NCBI GenBank assembly: GCA_900315285.1
Contig: OMYO01000017.1
Coordinates: 1-41,431 of the forward strand
Length of the DNA: 41,431 nucleotides
Reading direction: 5' to 3'
Source: an uncultured Eubacteriales bacterium
GTDB lineage: Bacteria; Bacillota; Clostridia; Oscillospirales; Acutalibacteraceae
The first letter of the stretch is position 1; every line of letters begins with the position of its first letter. The notes below the pieces were generated by a model that was given only the letters and a program-made list of their open reading frames with translations, ran no database searches and was not told where the DNA came from. Position numbers and translations under genes: made by a program. Below, piece after piece: positions 25,497 to 35,111 of this stretch.

Positions 25497-27611
25497 TTAC
25501 TTCAGAGCCATGGCGGCCTTGTATGCCGTATGGGTTGCGTCTGCAATACGGCCGGCATGCATGGCGTCGCCGACGTTGATACACTTATAGGTCAGTTTCG
25601 TAATGGCCGGGTCCAGTCCGGTGGGACGGACGCCGAGAGACATGATAACGGTGTCACAGGGGACGTTCTTCTTGTTGTTGACGATATGGGCATTCTCAAT
25701 TTCCACGCTGTCCTCGCGGATTTCCACGAGTTTCCAGCCGGCGTAGAACTTGGCGCCTGCGTCCTTGAGCTTCGGAATAACGTCCTCTTTGTGCTGGCAC
25801 CAGGTGCCCGGGGCAATTTCGTCCATCATCTCAATGATGGAGACCTGGTTGCCGTTGTCCGACAGGAACTCTGCGGTCTCGAGTCCGGTCATACCGGAAC
25901 CGATGACGGCGACATTCTTGCCCTCAAGCTTGACATCTCCGCGGAGGATCTGGTCCGGGGTGTAGACGTTCGGGAGGTCATAGCCCGGAATCTTCGGTAC
26001 AAACGGCGTACCGCCGGTGGCGTTAAAGATGGCATAAGGCTTGAGTTCGCTGACATTTTCCAGCGTGGCCTCGGTGTTCAGACGGATCTCGACGCCGAGT
26101 TTCTCGCACTGGGTCTTGTAGTCCTGGGTAATCCAGCCGATCTTCTTCTTCTGAGGCGGTGCGGCGGCAAGAAGGACCTGTCCGCCGACCTTGTCGGCCT
26201 TCTCAAATACGGTGACCTTGAAGCCCTTCTGGGCGCAGACACGGGCTGCCATGAGTCCGGCGGGGCCGGCACCTATGACGACGACCTGGCGTCCATCGCC
26301 AACCTTGGGCGGATTCAGCGGATACATGAGCTCGTTGCAGGTACGCGGGTTGACGGCGCACTGTCCAGGCAGGCCGCCGGCGAGGGCGTTGCCCATCATG
26401 GACTCGAGGCAGTACAGGCAGGACAGGCAGCGGTTGATTTCATCCGCGCGGCCCTCTTTGGCCTTCTTCGCCCAATAGGGATCGGCGAGGAACGGACGAG
26501 CCATAGCGATGACGTCCTGATAGCCCTCTTCAAGGAGCTTCTCAGCCTGCTCCGGCGTACGGATGACACCGGTGTTGCCGACAGGAATGTTGACGGCTTC
26601 CTTAATGCGTTTGCCGTTTTCTTTTCTCCAGCCCTGCGGATAGGAAGTGGGCTCGCACCATGTGTTCATGGTGTCATAGGTGCCGCAGGAGAGGTCAAGA
26701 TACTGGACGCCATAGGACTCAAGAGCCTTGGCAATTTCAACAGCGTCGTCGATGGTGTAACCCTGGTCGTAGCCAAAGTTTCTGTAGTACTCATCGGCGG
26801 TAAAACGCGCGGAAATAGGATAGTCCGGGCCGCAGAGCTCATGGATCTTCTCGATGATCTCCTTTACGATACGGGTCCGGTTCTCCACGGAGCCGCCATA
26901 CTCGTCGGTGCGGCGGTTGGTGTACGGGGAGATGAACTGCTGCAGGAAGTAACCGTGCGAGCAGTGCAGCTGGACACCGTCGATGCCAGCCTGTTTGCAG
27001 CGGTAAGCGCCGCGGGCAAACTCGTCCTCAATGGCCTTGATTTCCCACTTGGAGAGGGAACGGACGATCTGCGGGTTGCCGATGGGCGTGCAGGCAAGGG
27101 CAGCCGGTGTGCCACCGGAGGCCGATACGTTGCGAGGATACACTTTGTGTAGGGCGGGCATATCAAAGAAGTCCAGATACTTGGTCAGTCCGAAAAAGAT
27201 ATTCCAGTACCCGTCCCAATGACGGCCGATGATATCGGACAGCTTCCACGCCGTGACGACCAGCTGATAGGTCTGACGGCCCGGGTGATGCAGCTGTACG
27301 AATATTTTCGAGCCCTCTGCATGGATGGCATCTGCCAGTTTCTTCAGGCCGGGAATGCAGCGGTCGCTGGTGACCGAGAGCTGTCTCGGTCCGGTACATC
27401 CGGTCCAGTCACTGATCCGGGTGACCTCGGTCTGAATGAGACCGACACCGCCGCGAGCTCTCTCTCTGTAGTACTCAATGAGCCGGTCCCCTGCGGTTCC
27501 GTCCAGCTCCGCCACCTCCATGAGCATGGGGGTGAGGGCAATTCGGTTCGGGATGACACAATTTCCGATCTTCCACGGCTCAAAGAGCTTCGGGTATTCC
27601 ATTTTCTCCAC
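25497..27611 (-). CDS. Fe-S/FAD NADH:flavin oxidoreductase, enoate reductase / 2,4-dienoyl-CoA reductase type
   Basis: This roughly 704-aa protein has an N-terminal old-yellow-enzyme FMN barrel (PKLFEPWKIGNCVIPNRIAL; CSHGYFLQQFISPYTNRRTD), a four-cysteine iron-sulfur motif and a C-terminal FAD/NAD(P) domain (VVVIGAGPAGLMAARVCAQ; NVAVIGSGMTGLETAEFL). The family reduces C=C bonds of enoates, dienoyl-CoA or bile-acid intermediates. The cysteines are CLSCLYC followed by QCAVNP, a CxxCxxC spacing unlike the common CxxCxxxC. I choose the GTG at 27611 because GGAGG lies 8 nt upstream; an ATG three codons on (27602) is possible. It forms an operon with the alcohol dehydrogenase. The substrate cannot be named. 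Confidence 0.88.
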   Translation of the reverse strand: MEKMEYPKLFEPWKIGNCVIPNRIALTPMLMEVAELDGTAGDRLIEYYRERARGGVGLIQTEVTRISDWTGCTGPRQLSVTSDRCIPGLKKLADAIHAEGSKIFVQLHHPGRQTYQLVVTAWKLSDIIGRHWDGYWNIFFGLTKYLDFFDMPALHKVYPRNVSASGGTPAALACTPIGNPQIVRSLSKWEIKAIEDEFARGAYRCKQAGIDGVQLHCSHGYFLQQFISPYTNRRTDEYGGSVENRTRIVKEIIEKIHELCGPDYPISARFTADEYYRNFGYDQGYTIDDAVEIAKALESYGVQYLDLSCGTYDTMNTWCEPTSYPQGWRKENGKRIKEAVNIPVGNTGVIRTPEQAEKLLEEGYQDVIAMARPFLADPYWAKKAKEGRADEINRCLSCLYCLESMMGNALAGGLPGQCAVNPRTCNELMYPLNPPKVGDGRQVVVIGAGPAGLMAARVCAQKGFKVTVFEKADKVGGQVLLAAAPPQKKKIGWITQDYKTQCEKLGVEIRLNTEATLENVSELKPYAIFNATGGTPFVPKIPGYDLPNVYTPDQILRGDVKLEGKNVAVIGSGMTGLETAEFLSDNGNQVSIIEMMDEIAPGTWCQHKEDVIPKLKDAGAKFYAGWKLVEIREDSVEIENAHIVNNKKNVPCDTVIMSLGVRPTGLDPAITKLTYKCINVGDAMHAGRIADATHTAYKAAMALK

Positions 27612-27885
27612 TCTATTTTCCTCCTTCCGGAAAATAAAAAATTCGGGCGATTCACACGCGTTTGAAATATTTGGACACGTGTTTTTCAATCACTTTTACT
27701 GTATCACCAAACCGACGTCCGGTTCAATCCAAATTTGTAAACTTGTGATATTTTTGTCGGTTTTCATAAGAAAAACGTATGAAATTTGTACAAGTATGAA
27801 CAGTGCCGAATTGGATAATCTGTGACAGGGAAATAGCACAAATCTGGTAATACCAGACTAAATAGGACCTATTTTCAGGCAAAAA

Positions 27886-28326
27886 AATTCCAACGAGTTC
27901 GTTATAACGAGTTCGTTGGAATTTTTGGCGCCTAAAACAGCAAAATGCGTTTTCGGCACATTGCACAACTTGGTGTCGCCCAGGCAAGCGGCTCATACAC
28001 AAGCCTCCCTTTCAAGCAGTTATGTATGAGAAAAATATGGGCCCGCCGGGAAACATAATACACTCGGGCCCTATTCTTTCGATTCTGTATGAGAAAAATC
28101 GCCTTCAAATCGGAAAACATAATACACTTCCTCCCTAAATCTCCGATTCTGTATGAGAAATTTTCCATTGAACACAATGCATCTCATACAAGATGGCCGA
28201 ATTTGGCTTGCATTGTATGAGTTGGCTCATACATGAATCATCGAATTCGGCGCCACTGTATGATATTTTCGAAAAACATGACGATTTTTCTCATACATTG
28301 AGGCCAATAATCGGCCGGAATGTATA
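27886..28326. repeat. Composite dispersed repeat, copy 1 (left of the nitrogenase-like operon)
   Basis: It begins with AATTCCAACGAG, two tandem AACGAGTTCGTT dyads and TCGTTGGAATT, able to form a strong hairpin. About 70 nt of conserved sequence follow, then a TGTATGAG/CTCATACA array (TGTATGAG at 28023, 28086, 28150, 28214; TGTATGAT at 28257; period 63-64 for most). It ends ATCGGCCGGAATGTATA. The copy at 35494-35700 is in the same orientation and nearly identical but lacks 234 bp between two GGCTCATACA sites (27990 and 28224). The rest of the gap 27703-27885 shows only an A/T-rich stretch with a CTGGTA-A-TACCAG palindrome near 27850. Confidence 0.9.
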
Positions 28327-28358
28327 ACCGCCGCCGCCCCGCTCCAGAAAGCGAAAAA

Positions 28359-28386
28359 GAGCTGCATCGCCACAGCGACACAGCTC
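28359..28386 (-). terminator. Terminator of the nitrogenase-like operon
   Basis: On the minus strand GAGCTGTGTCGC and GGCGATGCAGCTC form the stem with a short loop, followed by TTTTTCGC. It lies 8 nt past the last stop codon at 28395. Confidence 0.9.
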
Positions 28387-28394
28387 TCATATTT

Positions 28395-28808
28395 TTATCG
28401 GATCCCCCGCAGCGACTCATGCCGGTCCACCCGGTCATAATATGCGGTGATCTTCTTTAATGCCTCGTCCACGTCCGCCTCCAGGTCGAACGTGGAAATG
28501 GCCTTTTTCTCCAATTGTTTTTGGGCTTGGAACCCGACTTTTGTGGCGAGGATGGCGCGGACATCGGAGAGGTGCTCCACTTTACCGGAGGTCGCGCCAC
28601 AGCCGCCACCTCCTCCATGGCCACAGCCACTGCCGGGGCCACAAGCAGACCCTGCATCGCCCCCGCCTTCCTCCAACGGAATTTCCCGGATGCCGCGAAA
28701 CTCGAACCGGGTCCCCTCCGCCTCATAGATGCGGAACGACTGGGCCGCGCCGAACGTGGTGTCAATGACTGAGCCGTCTGTCGACGCCACCGCCAAAAGA
28801 TAGCTCAT
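28395..28808 (-). CDS. NifX/NafY-type cofactor-binding protein with Cys/Gly/His-rich insert
   Basis: This 137-aa protein has the fold of the NifX/NifB-C-terminal/NafY family, which carries iron-sulfur cofactor precursors (start SYLLAVASTDGSVIDTTFG, then ...FEFRGIREIPL). The usual HFGRA motif is degenerate (TTFGAAQSF). A striking insert near residues 52-71 reads CGPGSGCGHGGGGGCG, with three cysteines and a histidine that could bind metal or a cluster. The ATG at 28808 shares one base with the preceding TGA stop (TGATG), so translation is coupled to the NifK-like gene; a GTG nine nt earlier is less likely. It is last in the operon and is probably a chaperone or carrier for the cofactor or for the D/K proteins. 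Confidence 0.85.
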   Translation of the reverse strand: MSYLLAVASTDGSVIDTTFGAAQSFRIYEAEGTRFEFRGIREIPLEEGGGDAGSACGPGSGCGHGGGGGCGATSGKVEHLSDVRAILATKVGFQAQKQLEKKAISTFDLEADVDEALKKITAYYDRVDRHESLRGIR

Positions 28809-30112
28809 CAGTTCCACCTCTGTACTGCAACGGAATAGATGTCCTCAATGACCTTGATGCCGCCCTGATAGCCCACGTAGGACTCATCCATGACGACCTT
28901 GTCCTGGACTGGCCAAGAGATGTTCAGGTAGTGGCCGTACATCTCCTCCGTCACCTCTTTCTCCCAATAGGAACCGAGGACGAGCGGGTAGCCGTGGTAG
29001 TCGTGGGCACGGATGGCCTGAGATATCTTCCAGCTGTCCGTCTCAAACTCCACCGGCGCCTTTATGCCATGGTTCAGATTCGAGAACTCAGCGGCCACGG
29101 ATTCCCGGTACTTCTTCGGCGTGTCGTCCACGACAAACTGGGTGGCCGGATTCAGGCTCAGGTCGTTGACGAGGAATTTTGTCAGGGCCAGGGAGTACTG
29201 GGCATCCGCGGACACCGTGAACTGCTTCGCCATGACGCGGGTCTCAAGGAAGAGGTCGGCGTATCGCTCAATCAGATAGTAGTAATAGCCCTCCTGGTCC
29301 GCAATGACGCTCTCCACCTTATCCGATGGGACGCCGGCATACTCGCCGAGGGCCCGCAGGAACTTGCTGGTCTCAAAGGCGCCCACTGGCAGGTTCGGCC
29401 AGTGCAGGAAGGGGATCCCGAGGCGCTTTTCCATGCGCTCCATGGGCTCGATCCCCACCCAGGGGGAGACTAGAAGGTTGAACTCGGCCTTGGGGATGTC
29501 GCGGACCCGGTCCGTGCCCCCTTCATATCCGAAGATAACATTGGGCGTCAGGCCCAGCAGAGAGACCAGTTTTGCCAGCTGCTCATAGTTTCCGAGCCAG
29601 AACAGGTCCTGGTACGGGACATCGGCGAAGATGTTGACGAGGCCTTTCTCCCGCTCCCCTTCCGGGGCCGGCTCGAGGTACTGGTCGGTGATGGCATCCA
29701 GCACCTGCTCATAGCCTGTGTAGCTGTTGCCCCGGAACCCGGCAGTCTCAGCCAGGATGACCGGCTTGCCGGCCTCGCGGAACTCGTCAACGACACTCAC
29801 GGAGTCATCGCCGACGATTTCCGGAATACATCCGGTGAGGACAATATAGAGATCCGCATCCAGGACTTTCATGGCATTCTCAATGGTCGTGCGGAGTTTC
29901 CGTGTACCGCCAAAGACGACGTCCTTCTCATTGAGGCTCGTGCAGGGGAAAATGTTCGGGGAGTAGTGTCCCGAGCTCCCGATGGTATCCGAGAGCTTTG
30001 CGGCGCAGCCGGGGCCCGAGTGGAGCACCGGGATGGCCCCGGGAATAGCCTGCACACTCTGCATGGCGGCCAGCGAGCACTTGTACCGCTGTCCGTCCAG
30101 TATCTTAGCCAT
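28808..30112 (-). CDS. Nitrogenase-like component 1, beta (NifK-like) subunit
   Basis: This 434-aa protein belongs to the nitrogenase component 1 family. Three cysteines match the P-cluster ligands of NifK: C12 (RYKCSLAAM), C36 (HSGPGCAAK) and C95 (VLTGCIPEIVGDD). The segment AETAGFRGNSYTGYEQVLD matches the conserved NifK region after it. It should form a heterotetramer with the NifD-like protein. It is shorter than molybdenum NifK (about 520) and lacks its N-terminal extension. The ATG at 30112 overlaps the upstream gene by 8 nt and has AAGGAG upstream; the frame opens at 30151. True NifK function in N2 fixation is unlikely given its partner's substitutions. Confidence 0.9.
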   Translation of the reverse strand: MAKILDGQRYKCSLAAMQSVQAIPGAIPVLHSGPGCAAKLSDTIGSSGHYSPNIFPCTSLNEKDVVFGGTRKLRTTIENAMKVLDADLYIVLTGCIPEIVGDDSVSVVDEFREAGKPVILAETAGFRGNSYTGYEQVLDAITDQYLEPAPEGEREKGLVNIFADVPYQDLFWLGNYEQLAKLVSLLGLTPNVIFGYEGGTDRVRDIPKAEFNLLVSPWVGIEPMERMEKRLGIPFLHWPNLPVGAFETSKFLRALGEYAGVPSDKVESVIADQEGYYYYLIERYADLFLETRVMAKQFTVSADAQYSLALTKFLVNDLSLNPATQFVVDDTPKKYRESVAAEFSNLNHGIKAPVEFETDSWKISQAIRAHDYHGYPLVLGSYWEKEVTEEMYGHYLNISWPVQDKVVMDESYVGYQGGIKVIEDIYSVAVQRWN

Positions 30113-31583
30113 TCTTTTTCTTCTCCTTCCCCTGCTGCATGAAGTAGTCAATGTTCTGCTGATACCACCAGTCGGTGTACGGCAGTTTCACGTGGGCCGC
30201 CAGGTTCTCCTCGAAGCTCCGGTTATGGATGGCATCGAGAACCGCGTTGGCGAACTCCAGCGTGTGCTTGTAACCGAAAATCATGTACTCGTCGGCGACA
30301 TAGACCGCCGGCGTGCCGTTCTTTATGGCCCATACCGTGGAGCCCGGATGCCGGGACAGGTACAGGTCCGGCTGATACCGGTGCAGGATGTTCATGACCT
30401 CGTAGTTTTGCTGGTCTGAGACGGAGGCACCGTAGTCTATGCCCTTGTCCAGCAGGTATTTCATGGATGGCGGTACATCGCCATTCTCATATTTCTTGTC
30501 GTAGTGCCAGGCCAGGGCCCAGACGACCTGGATTCCCAGCTCATCCAGCACACGGGAGACCTCGAACGTGTAGCCGGGACCCATGCCGATAACGGCGCGC
30601 AGGCCCTTGAGCTCCTTCTTGATCTCCTCGATCTGCGGAATATATTTCTTCCTCTCCCGGGCGATGTACGCCTCGATCTTGTCAGAACGGTTTGTGACCC
30701 GGCCAATCTCCCGCAGCCACGTCTCGAATCCGGTGATACCCAGCGGATTGACCGTGCGGATATACGGAACCCCGTACTTCTCCTCCAGACCGTTGCCCAG
30801 ATAATTGCCCAGAGTTCCGCAGATGCAGGTCGTCGCCTGGGCCTCGGACAGATGCCGCAGTTCCTCCACGGAGGAGTTGCAGTACAGGAAGACCGGGTCG
30901 AGATCGAACTCGTGGAACATCTCCACGATCTCCGGGCGGGCGCTCTCATAGAAGTTCTTGAAGTTGATGGTGTTGCGCTTCTGCTTCGGCGGCTCCACGA
31001 TCTCACTCAGAACGGCATGATCGGAGATATCAAAGCCTGTGGCCCAGATGCGGGACTTGAATCCTTCGCAGTGCACGGCGGCAATAGGTACGTCGATCTC
31101 CGGCCGCACCTCCTCGACGACGGCGTCAATGTCCTCGCCGGTAATGCCGGTGGTGCAGGAGCTGGCCACGAAGATGGCCTTCGGGTGATGGCGCTCATAG
31201 GTCTCGAGGATAATCTTGCGGAGCTGTTCCGCAGAGCCGAAGATGGTGTCCCGCTCGTTGACGTCAGTGCCAACGTATACGGTGTTTGTGGTAACTCCGC
31301 GCTTTTTGGCCATTACTTTGTCCTGCCAGTAGACCATGGCTGATACTGCGGAGCATCCGGAGGGTCCGTGGTGGATAATGGCTACATCGCGGATATTGGC
31401 GAGCTGCCCCAGGGCGCACATGGAGAGGCAGGAACTGGACTGGGAGAAACAACGGGAGCAGCCACGGAGCGTGCCGCACTCACTCTGCTCCGAGAGGTCC
31501 TGCAGGCTGCCGAAATAGCCGGTGATGGAGCCGATCCTGTTCTCGCGGGTGGCCACGTTGGAACTGTTTAGATCAATGGACAT
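30105..31583 (-). CDS. Nitrogenase-like component 1, alpha (NifD-like) subunit
   Basis: This 492-aa protein would hold the active-site cofactor. P-cluster-type cysteines are C52 or C56, C77 (HHGPSGC) and C143 (SSCTTGITGEDID). Aligned by eye to Azotobacter NifD, C255 (CICGTLGNYLGNGLEEKYGVP region) falls on cofactor ligand Cys275 and H440 (FGYKHTLEFA) on His442. The position of Gln191 is Trp180 and that of His195 is Phe184 in HCEGFKSRIWATGFDISDH, so the groups used for N2 and alkyne reduction are gone. Extra cysteines lie at 36, 42 and 45. AGGAGG is upstream of the start. A cofactor-bearing reductase with a non-N2 substrate is the best reading; relation to methylthio-alkane reductase is possible. 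Confidence 0.9.
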   Translation of the reverse strand: MSIDLNSSNVATRENRIGSITGYFGSLQDLSEQSECGTLRGCSRCFSQSSSCLSMCALGQLANIRDVAIIHHGPSGCSAVSAMVYWQDKVMAKKRGVTTNTVYVGTDVNERDTIFGSAEQLRKIILETYERHHPKAIFVASSCTTGITGEDIDAVVEEVRPEIDVPIAAVHCEGFKSRIWATGFDISDHAVLSEIVEPPKQKRNTINFKNFYESARPEIVEMFHEFDLDPVFLYCNSSVEELRHLSEAQATTCICGTLGNYLGNGLEEKYGVPYIRTVNPLGITGFETWLREIGRVTNRSDKIEAYIARERKKYIPQIEEIKKELKGLRAVIGMGPGYTFEVSRVLDELGIQVVWALAWHYDKKYENGDVPPSMKYLLDKGIDYGASVSDQQNYEVMNILHRYQPDLYLSRHPGSTVWAIKNGTPAVYVADEYMIFGYKHTLEFANAVLDAIHNRSFEENLAAHVKLPYTDWWYQQNIDYFMQQGKEKKKNG

Positions 31584-31603
31584 TTGTGGTATCGCCTCCT
31601 GGA

Positions 31604-32590
31604 TCAGACATCATAGAGCGGGGTCGTGAGATAACGCAGGCCGGTGTCGGGCGCAATGGCCACGATCAGCTTGCCCTCGGTCTCGGGCCGCTCGGCAATC
31701 TTTGTGGCAGCGGCCAGAATGGCACCGGATGAGGTGCCGAGAAGAATGCCGTCGTACCGTGCCGCAGCGCGGGCCGCCTCATAGGCCTCCTGGGTCTCAA
31801 TGCTGAAATACTCGTCATAGATATCCGGATTGAACGTCCTCGGGAGATGCTCTGCCGGAATGCCCACGAATGGGTGGACACCGAAGATCTCCTCCGGGGT
31901 CGGATTCTCCTCAGATGGGAGGGAATTCGGGCCCGGCTGTACCGCGGCAATCTTGATATTCGGGTTGCGGGACTTCAGATAGGCGCCGGCGCCGGTGACG
32001 GTTCCGCCGGTTCCCACGGCAGCAACAAAGTAGTCCACATTGCCGTCCGTGTCTTTCCAAATCTCAGGGCCGGTCGTTGTGCGGTGGATCTCCGGGTTGG
32101 CCGGGTTCACGATCTGGTTTACGAAGACCAGCGGGCCGCCCTCTTTTTTCAGGATCTCCTCCAGGGCATTGGTTGCGGCAATGAAGTCGCCACCGGTCTC
32201 CTGCAGGACCTGGAAGACCTCCGGGACCTCGGACAGTTTGACGGTCTCGCCGCCAAAGGCGTGGATGACCTGATAGCGCTCGACGCTGACCTCGTCCTGG
32301 ATATAGACCCGGAATTTGTAGCCCAGGACGGCGGCCGCAGCGGCAAGTCCAATTCCGGTGTTTCCGCTCGTGGTATCCACAATGGTGTCGCCCGGGTGCA
32401 GGATACCGCGTTTCTCAGCGTCCCGGATCATGGCGAAGGCAATACGATCCTTGACGCTCTGGTTCGGGTTGGCGAGTTCCAGTTTTACGGCGATCCGGCC
32501 GTAGAGCTTCTTCTTAATTTCGTAGTTGGAGAGCTCCAGCAGCGGGGTGTTTCCGACAAGTTCTTCTATGGATTTATGGATTGCAGGCAT
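31604..32590 (-). CDS. cysK: Cysteine synthase family (O-acetylserine sulfhydrylase type) PLP enzyme
   Basis: This 328-aa fold-type II PLP enzyme has the lysine motif PNQSVKDRIAFAMI near residue 45, the substrate loop TTSGNTGIGLAAAA, the PLP phosphate-binding GTGGTVTGAGAYLK and the C-terminal LLGTSSGAILAA. Enzymes of this type replace the acetyl of O-acetylserine by sulfide to give cysteine; related ones use other thiols. The gene lies between the nifH-like and nifD-like genes with gaps of 20 bp on each side, so it is transcribed with them. That placement suggests it captures sulfide or a thiol released by the reductase. No serine acetyltransferase gene (cysE) is present in the window. Confidence 0.92.
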   Translation of the reverse strand: MPAIHKSIEELVGNTPLLELSNYEIKKKLYGRIAVKLELANPNQSVKDRIAFAMIRDAEKRGILHPGDTIVDTTSGNTGIGLAAAAAVLGYKFRVYIQDEVSVERYQVIHAFGGETVKLSEVPEVFQVLQETGGDFIAATNALEEILKKEGGPLVFVNQIVNPANPEIHRTTTGPEIWKDTDGNVDYFVAAVGTGGTVTGAGAYLKSRNPNIKIAAVQPGPNSLPSEENPTPEEIFGVHPFVGIPAEHLPRTFNPDIYDEYFSIETQEAYEAARAAARYDGILLGTSSGAILAAATKIAERPETEGKLIVAIAPDTGLRYLTTPLYDV

Positions 32591-32610
32591 GATCGTTCCC
32601 TCTCTTTTCT

Positions 32611-33824
<1,214 letters not shown>

Positions 33825-33832
<8 letters not shown>

Positions 33833-34718
33833 GGGAGAACCGCTCCTTCACTGAGATCCTCCCGTAGACATCCCCGTGGCGGTCTTCCCGTCCGGGGACC
33901 CCTACGGCGTCGGCGCGGCAGCGGGCACAGTGACGGAACACGTCAATGTATTTGCCTGCCGCCGTCCTCGCCGCATCGATCTGCTCACAGGTGGGTTCTG
34001 GGATATCTTTCAGCTCATATTGCGGAATGAGCGGGATGATGTTGTAAATGCTGGCCCCGGCCTCTGCCACGGTCTTCGCCACAGTCTCAATGTGCTGGTC
34101 GTTGATCCCTGGCACAAGCACCGTGTTGACCTTCACGACAGTAGTTCCCGACGCGGCGACGCGCCGAATGCCCTCAATCTGGTTGTGGATCAGGATCTTC
34201 GCCGCGACCACGCCCTCAATCTTCTGGCCATGGTACAGGATATATTTGTTCAGCTTGGCCTCAATTTCAGGGTCCACGGCGTTCACCGTGACAGTCAGCG
34301 AGTCGATTCCGGCCTCTATGACCTCCTCGGCCCGTTCCGCCAAGAGGAGACCGTTTGTGCTCATGCACTTTATGAGTTCGGGATATTCCCGATCCACGTA
34401 GCGGAACGTCTCCAGTGCGTTGTCACTGGCCAGTGTATCGCCCGGACCGGCTATGCCGGCGACGGTAATGTAGGGACATACCTCCATGGCCTTTTCCAGG
34501 ACCCGGATGCTGTCCTCGGGTTTGATGACGGTGCCCGTGACACCAGGGCGCTGGGCGGTGTCGCTGACGGTGCGGTCGCAGAAGCGGCAACAGATGTTGC
34601 ATCCCGGGCTGACCGGGAGATGGATCCTTCCGAGGTTCCCCTGGGACCCCTGCCCAAAGCACGGATGCGACTGCTGCAGCCTGCGATAATTACTGCCGTC
34701 ACCCTGTGGTCCTGCCAT
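33825..34718 (-). CDS. NifB-like radical SAM enzyme
   Basis: This 297-aa protein is a stand-alone NifB-type radical SAM enzyme. The SAM-cluster cysteines are C40, C44 and C47 in PGCNICCRFCDRTVSD. The N-terminal HPCF motif and C-terminal HCARCRADAVGV motif match NifB, where they bind the two precursor [4Fe-4S] clusters. NifB fuses these with a SAM-derived carbide to give the 8Fe cofactor precursor. Its presence implies that the D-like protein binds an 8Fe-type or larger carbide cluster. The usual C-terminal NifX domain is missing and encoded separately. It begins 144 nt after the yezD-like gene, with a hairpin in between. Confidence 0.93.
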
Positions 34719-34755
34719 TCTTCATTCTTCCTTTCTTCTCCTCTCCGTGACGTGG

Positions 34756-34813
34756 AAAAACCGGAGGCACTGCGAGAGAGGAAATGACCTCACCCCGCGG
34801 CACCTCCGGTTTT
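34756..34813 (-). terminator. Terminator-like hairpin between yezD-like and nifB-like genes
   Basis: On the minus strand AAAACCGGAGG and CCTCCGGTTTTT pair over 11 bp around a 35-nt loop that holds a smaller GAGG/CCTC stem. A T-rich tail follows. It may cause partial termination or shield an mRNA end. Confidence 0.6.
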
Positions 34814-34862
34814 CCGGTCAGTGTGGGATTGGAGCTATGTAAACTATGGGATATAGTAGCTG

Positions 34863-35030
34863 TCAAAGTCTAAATTTTTCGGTCCGATCCACCTGGATGA
34901 CCTTGCCATCCTGGACAATGATGGTGACCGTACCATACTGCGTCTCTTCCACCAGTTCCCGGACACGGTCCAGATAAACCGGCTGGCCGCTGTTCCCCTG
35001 CGGCGTCTTCTCTTCTTTTTCGCGATTCAT
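34863..35030 (-). CDS. YezD-like (DUF2292) small protein
   Basis: This 55-aa protein resembles the YezD/DUF2292 family: DRVRELVEETQYGTVTIIVQ followed by DGKVIQVDRTEKFRL. The family is found in bacteria near sulfur-assimilation genes, as far as I recall; its function is unknown. The ATG at 35030 has AGGAGAG upstream, directly after the attenuator terminator. Translation of longer frames from 35102 would read through the attenuator and is rejected. It is the first gene of the nitrogenase-like operon, which points to a sulfur-related role for the operon. Confidence 0.85.
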   Translation of the reverse strand: MNREKEEKTPQGNSGQPVYLDRVRELVEETQYGTVTIIVQDGKVIQVDRTEKFRL

Positions 35031-35048
35031 GATCTCTCCTAAACAAAA

Positions 35049-35093
35049 ACCGGCAGGTACCGCAGTCCAATAAAAGACCAGGCACCTGCCGGT
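35049..35093 (-). terminator. Attenuator terminator in the leader of the nitrogenase-like operon
   Basis: On the minus strand ACCGGCAGGTGCC (35081-35093) and GGTACCTGCCGGT (35049-35061) form a 13-bp stem with one G-T pair, followed by TTTTTGTTT. It ends directly before the ribosome binding site of the first gene. Its loop contains ATTGGAC (35065-35071), perfectly complementary to GTCCAAT (35128-35134) inside the leader peptide gene, so a competing antiterminator pairing is possible. Confidence 0.9.
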
Positions 35094-35111
35094 GACATAC
35101 AAGCAGATAAC

